Below, one piece after another: positions 1 to 7,800 of a DNA stretch of 64,000 bases; position 1 is the stretch's first letter; each line of letters begins with the position of its first letter. Source of the DNA: Streptomyces lydicus. GTDB taxonomy: Bacteria > Actinomycetota > Actinomycetes > Streptomycetales > Streptomycetaceae. The notes beneath the pieces are model-generated. The model worked only from the letters and a program-made list of their open reading frames with translations, was not told the DNA's origin and searched no databases. The position numbers were made by a program, and so were the translations under genes. The DNA lies in the NCBI RefSeq assembly GCF_000717345.1, contig NZ_JNZA01000015.1, positions 1-64,000 of the forward strand, written 5' to 3'.

Positions 1-83
1 CCGTTGTTCTGCCGTTCGGCGCGCGACAGCCTCTTGCGCTGGCCGCCGCCCATGCCCACGGGGTTGTTGATGTTCTTGCTCAC
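1..83 (-). CDS. Unknown protein, N-terminal part only (runs off left edge)
   Basis: A GTG start at 83 opens a minus-strand frame to the window edge. It reads MSKNINNPVGMGGGQRKRLS and continues basic and Arg-rich for about 27 visible codons. The upstream minus-strand sequence holds a GGGAGAA ribosome-site-like stretch a few bases before the GTG. I do not recognise the family. It is divergent from the beta-protein gene at 430. A short, basic, glycine-rich N-terminus fits a small nucleic-acid-binding protein, but that is a guess. Confidence 0.4.
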   Translation of the reverse strand, partial: MSKNINNPVGMGGGQRKRLSRAERQNN

Positions 84-429
84 GGGTTCTCCCGGAATGT
101 TGTGAAGTGATCTACGGATTCATCGGTGGGGGACGGGCGCGGCGACATCGAAGGACGTCAGCAGGGGCCCATCACGCTCTCACTCGTAAATCGGCGTCTG
201 GAAGAACATGACAAGGACATTACCCGGTTCCGTCGGCCCCGCACACCAGGTTTTCGCTGCCGCGTTGTTTGCTCCGGGGCACGGGATGAGGCCGACCTCG
301 CGGCGTTCGCCGCACTTTGAGCCGGGATGGCTGATTCGAGACTCTGTCGAGTAGGGGAACGATGCGTCATTCTGAGAAGAGTGGTTGGTACTTCAACTGG
401 TTGAGTGCGTGCTGTGCTTGGGGGAGCCG
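84..429. other. Divergent intergenic region, no gene seen
   Basis: This gap of about 345 bp lies between the minus-strand gene starting at 83 and the plus-strand gene starting at 430. Short frames on both strands have no recognisable domain or good ribosome site. It probably holds promoters for the two divergent genes, but no clear -35/-10 pair stands out. Confidence 0.4.
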
Positions 430-1479
430 GTGGCCTACGTTCCCATTCTCAAGGGCAAGGCGGGGGAGTTTCTGGCACTGGGGCATGCGTCGGCGGAGGT
501 GCAGTCCCAGATTCGTCCGGTGATGGAGGTCGTGCCCGACTGCGACGTTCGGGATCTCCTGGAGACCTTCTGTGACCGTGCCATGGAAGATGTTCCGAAT
601 GGAATGGTCCTCACGGTTGACTGCGGAGCCTTGCCGGCGGCGCAGGTACTCAAGGGCGATGCGGGCGGTCCGATGGTGAGGTTAGGCGAGTCGTTGAGCT
701 GGCGACAGGTCGCGATGTGCCCGGTCTTCAGAGGTACTGATACCGACGAGACGCTCGCCGAGGTTCGTGCGGTGATGGCGTGGCACCAGCAGGGCGGTTG
801 TCTACGCATCTCGTCGGCTCGTGACGCACAAGAATGCCGCCCGGACGATGAACGAGTCCGCGAGATGCTCCGAACACTCCGCGCTGCGCCGGAGGAAATA
901 GATCTGATCATTGACGCTGGGCCTGTGCATTCTCGGGACGGAAGGACAGCACTGGCAGTTGAGGTGCTGGACACGCTCAAGCACATGACGCAGTGGCCTT
1001 GGCGCCATGAGTGCGTGGCTGCTGGTGCCTTCCCGGTCAATCTGACGAATTTCCCGCGCGGACGAGCAACGCCGGTAGTGAGGGAAGATGCGCTTCTCTG
1101 GAAGCAGGTTCGCGACCAGTGGCGTGGAGAAGTGCCTGACTTCGGCGACTTCGGTGTGACGCACCCGCGAATGCCGCTGCAGGCTCGTGGGACTCCGCAT
1201 CCCAACATGCGTTACACCACAGCGGCAGACTGGCAGGTCTTTGTCTACCCCAAGACCCGTCCCGGCAACGACGACTTCTTCACCCTCAGCCGTGACCTGG
1301 TCTCCTCGCCCTACTGGCCGCCCACCGGCGCGGGTACGTCGTGGGGAGACGCTCGTCTTGAGGAATGCGCGAAACGGCAGCGGGCGAAAGCAGGCGGCGG
1401 AACGGAGTGGCGAGCGTGGGCGACCTCGCACCATCTGGCCGTCGTGTCGTCGAGGCTCACTGCTTTGGGCTGCCCCTGA
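430..1479 (+). CDS. Beta family protein (T4 beta-like)
   Basis: This 349-residue protein resembles the 'beta protein' family (PF14350), named after a phage protein and common in actinomycete accessory DNA; its biochemical role is unknown. The family hallmarks I see are the opening AYVPILKGKAGEF, a central LRISSARDAQ-LIIDAG stretch, and a C-terminal RPGNDDFFTLSRDLVSSPYW followed by W.AWATSHHL near the end. The frame is open further upstream, but I chose GTG at 430 because the family starts with this AYVPILK motif and GGGGGAG lies 3 to 4 bases upstream. It looks full length. No transmembrane segment or signal peptide is visible. Related genes often sit next to phage, plasmid or defence genes, so an accessory role is inferred. 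Confidence 0.7.
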   Translation: MAYVPILKGKAGEFLALGHASAEVQSQIRPVMEVVPDCDVRDLLETFCDRAMEDVPNGMVLTVDCGALPAAQVLKGDAGGPMVRLGESLSWRQVAMCPVFRGTDTDETLAEVRAVMAWHQQGGCLRISSARDAQECRPDDERVREMLRTLRAAPEEIDLIIDAGPVHSRDGRTALAVEVLDTLKHMTQWPWRHECVAAGAFPVNLTNFPRGRATPVVREDALLWKQVRDQWRGEVPDFGDFGVTHPRMPLQARGTPHPNMRYTTAADWQVFVYPKTRPGNDDFFTLSRDLVSSPYWPPTGAGTSWGDARLEECAKRQRAKAGGGTEWRAWATSHHLAVVSSRLTALGCP

Positions 1480-1554
1480 GAACGGGATGCGCGGTGGCCA
1501 TCCGGTGCGGGTACTGCGAAAGCCGCACCCGGGAAGGCACCCGCGTCCGTACCG

Positions 1555-1747
1555 GCGGATCATGGTGAGCTACGACGAGCCGGGTCATCCGGTTGTCTAC
1601 GTCGTCTAGGCGGTGAGGCTCTGACCTGCGCAAACTCCGCTTTGGGGGCGTGGGCGGAGGGCACACTCCGACGGCTCTTCCTGACCCGGGTGTCAGGATC
1701 GCGTCACGGAGTGGGTAGCGTGGTCGGGTGAGTGAGAAGACCGCCCG
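1555..1747. repeat. Left copy of 193-bp direct repeat (pcaL promoter/start copy)
   Basis: This stretch matches 56887-57079 over 193 bp with no gaps and 5 mismatches (offset 55,332). It contains the 3' end of an unknown reading frame (MVSYDEPGHPVVYVV), then an intergenic segment, a TAGCGT box and GTGAGTGAGAAGACC, which is the start of the pcaL-like gene in the right copy. In this left copy a ttg-to-tag change ends the upstream frame early. After base 1747 it diverges into unrelated sequence. It marks the left boundary of the accessory block. Confidence 0.9.
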
Positions 1748-1915
1748 GGGGAGTCTGTGCAGTCTGTGAGACCTGTGTGAGAGCGCGTGAGGCGACGTGG
1801 GTACCGCTGTACTCCGGTTCCCCGCGGCGAATCAGGTCGTACTCCTTCGCTCCCCGAGAGCCCCAATGCCGAACGCCCTGCACCTTATTGGTCTGTTCGT
1901 GCGGTCTCCAGGGCC
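1748..1915. other. Non-coding gap between direct repeat and IS5 element
   Basis: About 170 bp with short frames only. No recognisable gene, terminator or RNA. Confidence 0.4.
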
Positions 1916-2581
1916 AAGACCGAGTCCTACATGGTCGGTTGGCTGTTGTGCTGGGCATGGGGAGTGACGTTGGGGATGGATCGTTCCGGATGGATTGTGG
2001 GAGATCGCGAAGCCGCTGATCCCGCCGGCTCGGGTGCGGCCGCAGGGCGGTGGAGTCGCGAACATCGATGATGAGGCGGTGTTCGCCGCGATCATCTATG
2101 TACTCGTCAGCGGCTGCGCCTGGCGAGCGCTGCCACCGTGTTTCGGGGCGTCGAAGTCGACCGTGCATCGCCGTTTTGTCATCTGGTCCCGTGCGGGGGT
2201 CTGGGGCCGACTGCACCAGAAGGTTCTCCAACTCCTGGACAAAAAGGGTCTGGTGGACTTGTCCCGTGCGGTCCTCGACTCGGCTCACGTCCGAGCGAAA
2301 AAGGGGGCGAACGTGCAGGTCCGAGCCCCGTGGACCGGGGTAAGCCCGGTTCGGGCAAACGCATCGGCGTCCGCATCGCCCGCAAGGGCATCGACTCAAG
2401 TGAACGACTCGGCCGCCGCCGATGGGTCATCGAACGCACCATGTCCTGGCTGACCGGCTACCGCCGCCTCAACCACCGATACGAGCGCAAACCAGGCAAC
2501 TACCTGGCCTTTCTCGGGCTTGTAGCAGCATTCTGCTGCTACAAGCGGCTCCTCGAACTGACCATGTAGGACACGGTCTAA
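1916..2581 (+). mobile_element. Internally deleted IS5-family element with both terminal inverted repeats
   Basis: The ends are matching inverted repeats: left GACCGAGTCCTACATGGTC near 1918-1936, and right GACCATGTAGGACACGGTC at 2560-2578, with one mismatch across 19 bases. Between them lies one damaged transposase. The element is only about 665 bp, shorter than the roughly 0.9 kb usual for this group, because of an internal deletion. It cannot encode an active transposase but keeps both ends, so it could be mobilised in trans by a related intact copy. Confidence 0.85.
1977..2569 (+). pseudogene. IS5-family transposase, internal deletion plus frameshift
   Basis: The first part (from about 1980, TTG or upstream start) reads LWEIAKPLIPPARVRPQGGG, then FAAIIYVLVSGCAWRALPP, the DNA-binding front of an IS5-type transposase. 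At about 2300-2310 one G is missing after AHVRAKKG, shifting the frame. The correct continuation (PSPVDRGKPGS) then jumps directly to GKRIGVRIARKGIDSSERLG and the family tail RWVIERTMSWLTGYRRLNHR, ending at 2569. Roughly 85 residues with the middle catalytic Asp are missing. A related 3' end lies at about 4998-5092. Confidence 0.85.
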
Positions 2582-2619
2582 GGGCCTTCTGACGTGGCGA
2601 GGTGTCCGATGGTTTGCTA

Positions 2620-2725
2620 TGGAGAGTGGACGGTGGGGTGGGCTGTGGGAGATCGCATGTCCGTTGCTGTCGCCGGCCAAGGTGAGGCTGCAAGAGAGAC
2701 AGCGGCAGCACGACGATAGGGCCTA
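2620..2725 (+). pseudogene. Scrap of IS5-type transposase N-terminus
   Basis: About 25 codons read LWEIACPLLSPAKVRLQE, closely like the start of the transposase at 1995, then reach a stop. Nothing else of the gene remains. It sits just after the right end of the IS5 element and before the leader of the first propeller/TIG gene. Confidence 0.55.
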
Positions 2726-2749
2726 ACGGGTGAAATTCTGTCGATCTCT

Positions 2750-2812
2750 TGTGGTGCAACGTGCGGTGGTGGGTTACTGCTGTTATCCGCGTTTCGGGCC
2801 GCCCATTCGGGT
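2750..2812 (+). promoter_or_regulatory. Shared leader element upstream of propeller/TIG gene (copy A)
   Basis: GTGGGTTACTG (2769-2779) is followed at 2797-2806 by GGCCGCCCAT. The same two blocks in the same order and orientation precede three other genes of the family (11281-11323, 17705-17745, 37350-37394). A TTG-containing hexamer lies 19 bases before TTACTG, as in copies B and C, so a promoter is plausible. The second block would then fall in the mRNA leader, about 120 bases before the ATG at 2928. Confidence 0.5.
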
Positions 2813-2927
2813 GTGTATTTGACCGGTGCCGGTCTGGGGCCGGTCGCCTGCTCGCTGTTGGCCCATGCGGTGGAGCAGACATTTCCGTGTGCGGGGGAAA
2901 GTTCCTCCGCCGACCTGAGGGAGTGTC

Positions 2928-4625
2928 ATGTTCACCTTGACATCGCCATCGCCATCGCCATCGCCATCGCCGCAGGCCGCTCAGGCGCGCGCTGCCGGGT
3001 TCACCGCCTCGTTCGCGGCGGGGGTCTCCATTCCCGTGGGTGACACGCCCCAGGGAATCGCCCTGACGCCCGGTGGGGCCCGCGCGTATGTAGCCAACCG
3101 GGGCTCGAACACGGTCAGTGTGATCGACACCGCCACGAACACCGTCACCGCCACCATCCCCACGGGGGCCGCTCCCACCTTCGTGGCGATCAGTCCGGAC
3201 GGCACCCGGGCATATGTGACCATCAACGCAGACGGTCTGCTCAGCGTGATCGACACCGCCACGAACGCTATCGTCGCGGACGTCGCCGTAGCGGGAGCTT
3301 CGGTAGTAGCGGCCTCCCCGGACGGCACCCGCGTCTATGTGTCGGGACAGCCTACGAACACGGTCAGTGTGATCGACACCGCCACGAACACCGTCACCGC
3401 CACCGTCCCCGTGGGGGATGCGCCGATCGGCGTGGCCATCACCCCGGACGGGACGCGCGTCTACGTCGCGTGTCTCGCCTCGAACGCGGTGAGCGTGATC
3501 GACACCGCCACGAACACCACCACTGACACGATCCCCGTCGGTACCCTCCCCATCCTGCTGACGGTCGCCCCCGACGGGGCGCATGTCTACGTCACGAACG
3601 TCGGCGACTCCACGGTGAGTGTGATCGACACCGCCGCCAACACCGTCACCGCCACCATCGGTGTCAGCGCCCAGCCACGTTTGACGACGGTGAGCCCGGA
3701 CGGCAAGCATGCCTACGTGGCGAATGCCGAGCCGGACACGGTGAGTGTGATCGACACCGCCACGAACGCCGTCGTCGAGAACATCGACTTCGGGGACGGA
3801 CCCACCGTCATTGCGTTCGCCCCCGACGGCACACACGCCTACGTGACCAACTCCGTCGCGGGCACCGTCGGTGTCCTGGCCACGACCGTGATTCCCGACC
3901 AGGGCGCCACAGCCGGCGGCGCCACCGTGACGCTCACCGGCCACCACCTGGCCAACGCCACCGCCGTGCGCTTCGGCACCGCTCAGGGCGTCATCACCGC
4001 CAACACGGACACCTCGCTGACCGCCATCACCCCCGCGGGGTCCGGTGCCGTCCCCGTGACGGTCACCACCGCGGGCGGCACCGGCACCCTCGGACAGTTC
4101 TACTACCGGCCGGTCCCCGTCCTCACCGGTATCAGCCCCGCCGCGGGTCCCCTCGCAGGCAGCGACCAGGAGATCGTCATCACCGGCCGCAACCTCGACG
4201 GAGCCATCGATGTGTACTTCGGTCCCACCCGAGCCGTCATCCAAAGGGTCTCCGACACCCAACTCACCGTCAGGGCCGCGGCGGCTGCGGCGGCAGGCGG
4301 GGTCACCGTCACCGTGGTCACCCCCGGCGGCCGTGCCGAAGGCCTGTCCTACACCTACGTCGACCCGCCTACCGTCACCGGCGTCAGCCCCACCTCGGGA
4401 CCGACCACCGGTGGCACCTCGGTGACCATCACCGGCACCGGCCTGGCCGCCACCGACCAGGTCACCTTCAACGGCACTCCGGCACCCTTCGCGGTCCTCT
4501 CCGACACCACCGTGACCGCCACCTCCCCGCCCAGCGGCACCGAAGGCACCTTCGACGTCACCGTCACCGGCCCCGGCGGCAACGCCACCGGATCGTTCAC
4601 CTACGTCTCCGCACCCGATATCTGA
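2928..4625 (+). CDS. Seven-bladed YVTN-type beta-propeller protein with three C-terminal IPT/TIG domains
   Basis: This 565-residue protein starts at ATG 2928, with GAGGGAG 5 bases upstream. After a short Ser-Pro linker encoded by five CATCGC repeats, residues about 30-325 form seven propeller repeats of about 42 residues, each with a core like PDGTRAYVTN...VSVIDTATNTV. Three IPT/TIG (Ig-like) domains follow, beginning at VIPDQGATAGGA, TGISPAAGPLAG and TGVSPTSGPTTGG. No signal peptide, lipobox, sortase motif or transmembrane helix is visible, although such domains usually occur in surface or secreted proteins. Binding or scaffold roles are inferred from the folds; no catalytic residues are seen. 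The gene at 14482 has the same architecture, and both belong to a local family of TIG genes. Confidence 0.8.
   Translation: MFTLTSPSPSPSPSPQAAQARAAGFTASFAAGVSIPVGDTPQGIALTPGGARAYVANRGSNTVSVIDTATNTVTATIPTGAAPTFVAISPDGTRAYVTINADGLLSVIDTATNAIVADVAVAGASVVAASPDGTRVYVSGQPTNTVSVIDTATNTVTATVPVGDAPIGVAITPDGTRVYVACLASNAVSVIDTATNTTTDTIPVGTLPILLTVAPDGAHVYVTNVGDSTVSVIDTAANTVTATIGVSAQPRLTTVSPDGKHAYVANAEPDTVSVIDTATNAVVENIDFGDGPTVIAFAPDGTHAYVTNSVAGTVGVLATTVIPDQGATAGGATVTLTGHHLANATAVRFGTAQGVITANTDTSLTAITPAGSGAVPVTVTTAGGTGTLGQFYYRPVPVLTGISPAAGPLAGSDQEIVITGRNLDGAIDVYFGPTRAVIQRVSDTQLTVRAAAAAAAGGVTVTVVTPGGRAEGLSYTYVDPPTVTGVSPTSGPTTGGTSVTITGTGLAATDQVTFNGTPAPFAVLSDTTVTATSPPSGTEGTFDVTVTGPGGNATGSFTYVSAPDI
2941..2970 (+). 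repeat. Hexanucleotide tandem repeat (CATCGC)5 inside coding sequence
   Basis: Five perfect copies of CATCGC lie just after the start codon of the propeller/TIG gene and encode alternating Ser-Pro. Because the unit is 6 bp, slippage would lengthen or shorten the linker without shifting the frame. Confidence 0.9.
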
Positions 4626-4663
4626 CCCACCGAGGCGTACGACTGGGGCGGTGAACAGGCCGG

Positions 4664-4702
4664 GTGCCCGGGCGGGGGCCGTCACGCTCCCCGCCCGGGC
4701 AC
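4664..4702. terminator. Strong GC-rich hairpin (14-bp perfect stem)
   Basis: GTGCCCGGGCGGGG (4664-4677) pairs perfectly with CCCCGCCCGGGCAC (4689-4702) across an 11-base loop. It lies 38 bp after the stop of the propeller/TIG gene and just past the 3' end of the convergent AAA-kinase remnant, so it is well placed as a bidirectional terminator. There is no T-run, as is common in Streptomyces. Confidence 0.7.
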
Positions 4703-4717
4703 CTGGAGCGTACGGCC

Positions 4718-5000
4718 ATGTCAGCGGCCTGCCAGGGCCGCGTCCACCGCGTCCACGTCGCCGGTGTAGACGATCGCGTTCTCGTCGTCGGCCCGGGGCT
4801 CGAAGCGGGCGAAGAAGTCGTCCAGGGCCTCGGGGGGACGGTCAGCGCGTTGGCCTCGCCGACGGGCTGATTGCGCTGGTCAAGCCGCCGCAGCAGCTCG
4901 GACTTCTCAACGGGCAGGTACACCAGCAGCGGGCGCCCGCCGGCCGCCTGAACGGTCTTCTTCCACGTGTCGCGATCCTCGCGCAGCCACAAGCTGCAGG
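4718..5000 (-). pseudogene. AAA-type kinase/ATP-binding protein, C-terminal fragment with frameshift
   Basis: On the minus strand, residues such as TWKKTVQAAGGRPLLVYLPV and ELLRRLDQRN..GEANALTV match the C-terminal half of small AAA_33-type kinases. Within a run of C's (TVPP codons, about 4835-4845) one base is missing. In the next frame the expected tail EALDDFFARFEPRADDENAI and VYTGDVDAVDAALAGR with a stop is intact. The N-terminus with the P-loop is absent, cut off where the IS5 3' remnant begins. So both truncation and a homopolymer frameshift inactivate it. Confidence 0.6.
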
Positions 5001-5093
5001 AACCAGGCAACCACCTGGCCTTTCTCGCTTTGGCGGCCGCCCTCTGCTGCTACAAACGACTCCTCAAACTGACCATGTAGGACACGGTCTAAG
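4998..5093 (+). mobile_element. 3' end remnant of an IS5-family element
   Basis: This stretch encodes EPGNHLAFLALAAALCCYKR, ending LLKLTM, the tail of the same transposase family as at 1916-2581. It ends in the same terminal sequence, ACCATGTAGGACACGGTCTAA. Only the last 95 bases remain, and the fragment truncates the AAA-kinase gene. Confidence 0.8.
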
Positions 5094-5339
5094 GCAGTTC
5101 TGCTTGTGCCAGTCGAGACGGTGGGAAACTCCCGACCTGCGTTCTCATCGCGCGCTGAGGCCGACTGCTCGAGCAGAAGATCGGCGGCTTCCAGACGCCG
5201 AAGTAGGTGGCAACCGCCCGGCCCTCACCGGACCGGCCGGAGCGGAGGCGGAAGCCCGCCGCGCCGGGTTCGCCCGCCACGGCGCCTTCGACGGCCCAGG
5301 TCGTCACCGACGGAGCCCGGCTGCGCCGCATCGTCGCGC
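5094..5339. other. Region without recognisable gene
   Basis: About 245 bp of GC-rich sequence with overlapping frames on both strands. None has a domain I recognise. It may be further debris of the recombinase scrap that follows. Confidence 0.4.
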
Positions 5340-5651
5340 TCGCCACGACCCGCACCTGTACCCGGGGGCTTTCCTCATCTGCGTCCACACCCCGACCGCG
5401 CCCTGGGCCGGAATTCGGCCTACCATGCCGACCAGCCGGTCATGGCCGACTGCCAGCCCCTGGCCCGCCGCAACACCGCACTCACACCCTCTGACCACCG
5501 GGCCTTGACCGGCCACCTCGGTTCGCACGGAAGCACCCAGGCCCGGCAACGTGTCCGGCGCAGAGACGGCCTGGTGCGCCGCTTGGACCAGGAGCGGCGG
5601 GCTGCCGGCTCGGCGAACGGCAGGCCAGGGAACCAGTGGACGCACCCGTGA
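5340..5651 (+). pseudogene. Degenerate C-terminal scrap of integrase/recombinase-type protein
   Basis: The frame ending at 5651 contains PHPDRALGRN, then MADCQPLARRNTALTPSDHR. This resembles the Cys-rich C-terminal segment of a family of actinomycete tyrosine recombinases (usually ALC....LADCxPLACRN), but the cysteines are mostly replaced (LARRN). No start or catalytic domain is present. Similar recombinase debris lies at 7290-7500 and 33900-34400. The identification rests on recalled family patterns. Confidence 0.4.
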
Positions 5652-5901
5652 TCGTTGGCTGCGCCTGACGGGCCTTACCTCGCGGGCCTACGACGCTGCT
5701 GGGCCCGCGGGTGGTGCGCCGGTGGTGGCCGTTTGGCGCGAAGCACTGAACGCGCCTCCATTGCGGGCCGGATGGGGGCCTTGGGCATTGACGCTGGGTG
5801 TCACCAGTGAGCTACTTGGTGTATTCGCGCCGCTGTGTCGTCGAAGGAGGCGCTGGTTCGATACACGCCCCGTCCGTCGGCGATGCACTCAGGGAGCCCC
5901 T
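5652..5901. other. Upstream region of TIG/DUF3494 gene, no gene seen
   Basis: About 250 bp before the ATG at 5902. An open frame continues through it, but the protein family start and ribosome site point to 5902. The shared leader element found before other family genes was not found here. Confidence 0.45.
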
Positions 5902-7218
5902 ATGCCAGTCTCGCCGAACCAAGGATCCACCGGTGGGGGCGACGCGGTGACCCTCACCGGCAGCCACTTCACCGGCACCACCGCCGTGCACTACGGCTCC
6001 CGCCAGGCCACGAGCTTCACGGTCGTCAGCGACACCACGACTGACACCATCACCCCCTCCGGTCACGGCGCCGTTCCGGTCTCCGTAACAACCGCCGGCG
6101 GAACGGGGGTTGTCGGCACCTTCTACTACCTGCCGCCGCCCTCCTTCCGCATCGACCCGCCTCCCGCGGGCCCTCTGGGAGGGGGCAATACGGTGGTCTT
6201 CACCGGCCTCGGCCTCTACACCACGAGCGAGGTCAGATTCGGTACGCAGGCCGCCGTGTTCACCGTCGACTCGGACGGCCAGCTCACCGTGACCGTCCCA
6301 GCGGCGGCCTCCGCGGGGCCGGTAGGGGTCACCGTGACCACCAGGGGCGGAATCGCCAGCGGAGTCACCTATACGTATCTCAACTCGCCTTCCGTCACCG
6401 CCGTCACCCTCGACTCGGGGCCGGTGGACGGTGGCAATCTCGTCGTCATCACCGGGACCGCGTTCTCCTACACCACCAGCGTCACCTTCGACGGCACACC
6501 CGCCCTCTCCTTCCGGGTCGCCTCCGACACCGAGATCGACGCCGTGGTACCGGCCGGAACGCTCGGCTCGGCGGACGTCACCGTCACCACCCTTGGTGGC
6601 ACCACCACCGCTGCGGACGCCTACACGTATCTGGGACGCTTCGCGGTCCTGGGCGGAGCGTCGGTCACCAACACCGGTCTCTCGATCGTCACCGGAGATC
6701 TCGGGGTAAGCCCGGGAGTTTCCATCACCGGATTCCCGCCCGGCCAGGTCAACGGAAGTATCCACAACTCGGACGCCGCCGCCGTCGCAGCTCATGCCGA
6801 CCTGATCACGACGTACAACGACGCCGTCGGCCAGATCCCGGACGCCGGCATCACCGGAGACCTCGGCGGCCAGACACTGCCTCCCGGCGTCTACAACGCC
6901 GCCTCTTCCATCGGGCTCACCGGCACGGTCACGCTGGATGCCCAGGGCGACCGCAACGCCGAATGGATCTTCCAAATCGGATCGACCCTGACGACGGCGA
7001 CCGCGAGCCACGTGCTCCTCATCAATGGCGCCACGGCCAGGAACGTCATCTGGCTGATCGGTAGTTCAGCCACTCTGGGCACTGACACCGACTTTGCAGG
7101 AAGGGTCCTGGCCCAGACTTCGATCACCGTGAACGCCGGCGTGACGGTCAACGGCCAGGTCCTGGCCATCAACGGCTCTGTAACTCTCGACACCGACAGA
7201 ATCACGCGCCCGTGGTGA
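5902..7218 (+). CDS. Three IPT/TIG domains fused to an ice-binding-like DUF3494 domain
   Basis: This 438-residue protein starts at ATG 5902, with AGGGAG 5 bases upstream. It opens MPVSPNQGSTGGG, nearly the same as the TIG protein starting at 10286. Three IPT/TIG domains fill residues 1 to about 245. Residues about 245-438 form a DUF3494 (ice-binding-like, PF11999) domain: GLSIVTGDLGVSPG, INGFPPGQ-like and NSDAAAVAAHADL, TLPPGVYNAASS, AEWIFQIGSTL, NVIWLIGSSATLGT, and VNGQVLAINGSVTLDTD at the end. Proteins with DUF3494 bind ice or act as adhesins and normally carry a signal peptide; none is visible here. Without export or antifreeze data, adhesion or surface binding is inferred. It lies among other TIG genes but on the opposite strand from the 7801-11105 group. 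Confidence 0.8.
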   Translation: MPVSPNQGSTGGGDAVTLTGSHFTGTTAVHYGSRQATSFTVVSDTTTDTITPSGHGAVPVSVTTAGGTGVVGTFYYLPPPSFRIDPPPAGPLGGGNTVVFTGLGLYTTSEVRFGTQAAVFTVDSDGQLTVTVPAAASAGPVGVTVTTRGGIASGVTYTYLNSPSVTAVTLDSGPVDGGNLVVITGTAFSYTTSVTFDGTPALSFRVASDTEIDAVVPAGTLGSADVTVTTLGGTTTAADAYTYLGRFAVLGGASVTNTGLSIVTGDLGVSPGVSITGFPPGQVNGSIHNSDAAAVAAHADLITTYNDAVGQIPDAGITGDLGGQTLPPGVYNAASSIGLTGTVTLDAQGDRNAEWIFQIGSTLTTATASHVLLINGATARNVIWLIGSSATLGTDTDFAGRVLAQTSITVNAGVTVNGQVLAINGSVTLDTDRITRPW

Positions 7219-7289
7219 AGGAGCCACACGCCGCGGGACCCGGGGCGTGCACCCGTTTCGCGCCCGCATCCGGACGCGTCCCGCTCACC
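7219..7289. other. Short gap after TIG/DUF3494 gene
   Basis: No recognisable feature. Confidence 0.3.
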
Positions 7290-7500
7290 CTCGAGGCCAT
7301 CCAGGGCCTCCCGAACTGCGAGCCGCGGCCTACCTGCGCCACCTCCTGATGGACACCGGCAACATCCCGCGCATCGACCGCGCACCGGTGCTCTTCGAAC
7401 GCTGGCCGGCCGAGCGTCTCGCCTCGATCGATGACCCCGAACACAAGTGGCTCCCACAGCACTTCGCGCACATCGCCCGTTCAAGCCGGACAGTCATCGA
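7290..7500 (+). pseudogene. Tyrosine-recombinase-type integrase fragment (arm/core-binding part)
   Basis: The frame reads LRAAAYLRHLLMDTGNIPRI, then APVLFERWPAERLASIDDPE and HFAHIARSS. This matches the segment AaYLRdLLm.sGvLP.iDR..llFERWl.erLaaI.DpeH of a widespread actinomycete integrase group. Neither the N-terminus nor the catalytic R-H-R-Y region is present. No start codon with a ribosome site belongs to it. It is one of several recombinase remnants in the block. Confidence 0.5.
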
Positions 7501-7800
7501 TCGAAGAGTCTGGGCGACGGGACGATCAATGCGGCCGCGAAGCACTGCGACCCACCGCGATGGGACAACTTCGGCACGGATTACGGAGTTTCGTCATGGT
7601 CCAGCGACAGCGCAAAGGGGCCGCGCGGCTACGCGACCCCTCAGGCGGACACGCGGAACGTGCCGTGGTGACGGAATGCTCTGGGGCCGTCCACCGGGTG
7701 CTCTGACACCAGAGTGCTTGGTCCGAAGCGGCTAACTGATGGCCTCAGAATGAGGCCCATGCCTCCCCGCCAGTCCATAACCATAAGCTGACGCGGCGCA
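7501..7800. other. Convergent gap, no gene seen
   Basis: About 300 bp between the integrase scrap and the 3' end of the six-TIG gene. Frames here are short and unlike known families. Confidence 0.4.

Noticed and set aside
2469..4685. 738-residue minus-strand frame opposite the propeller/TIG gene
   Set aside because: Repetitive Gly/Asp/His composition mirrors the YVTN repeats; no start signal. The plus-strand frame has clear domains.
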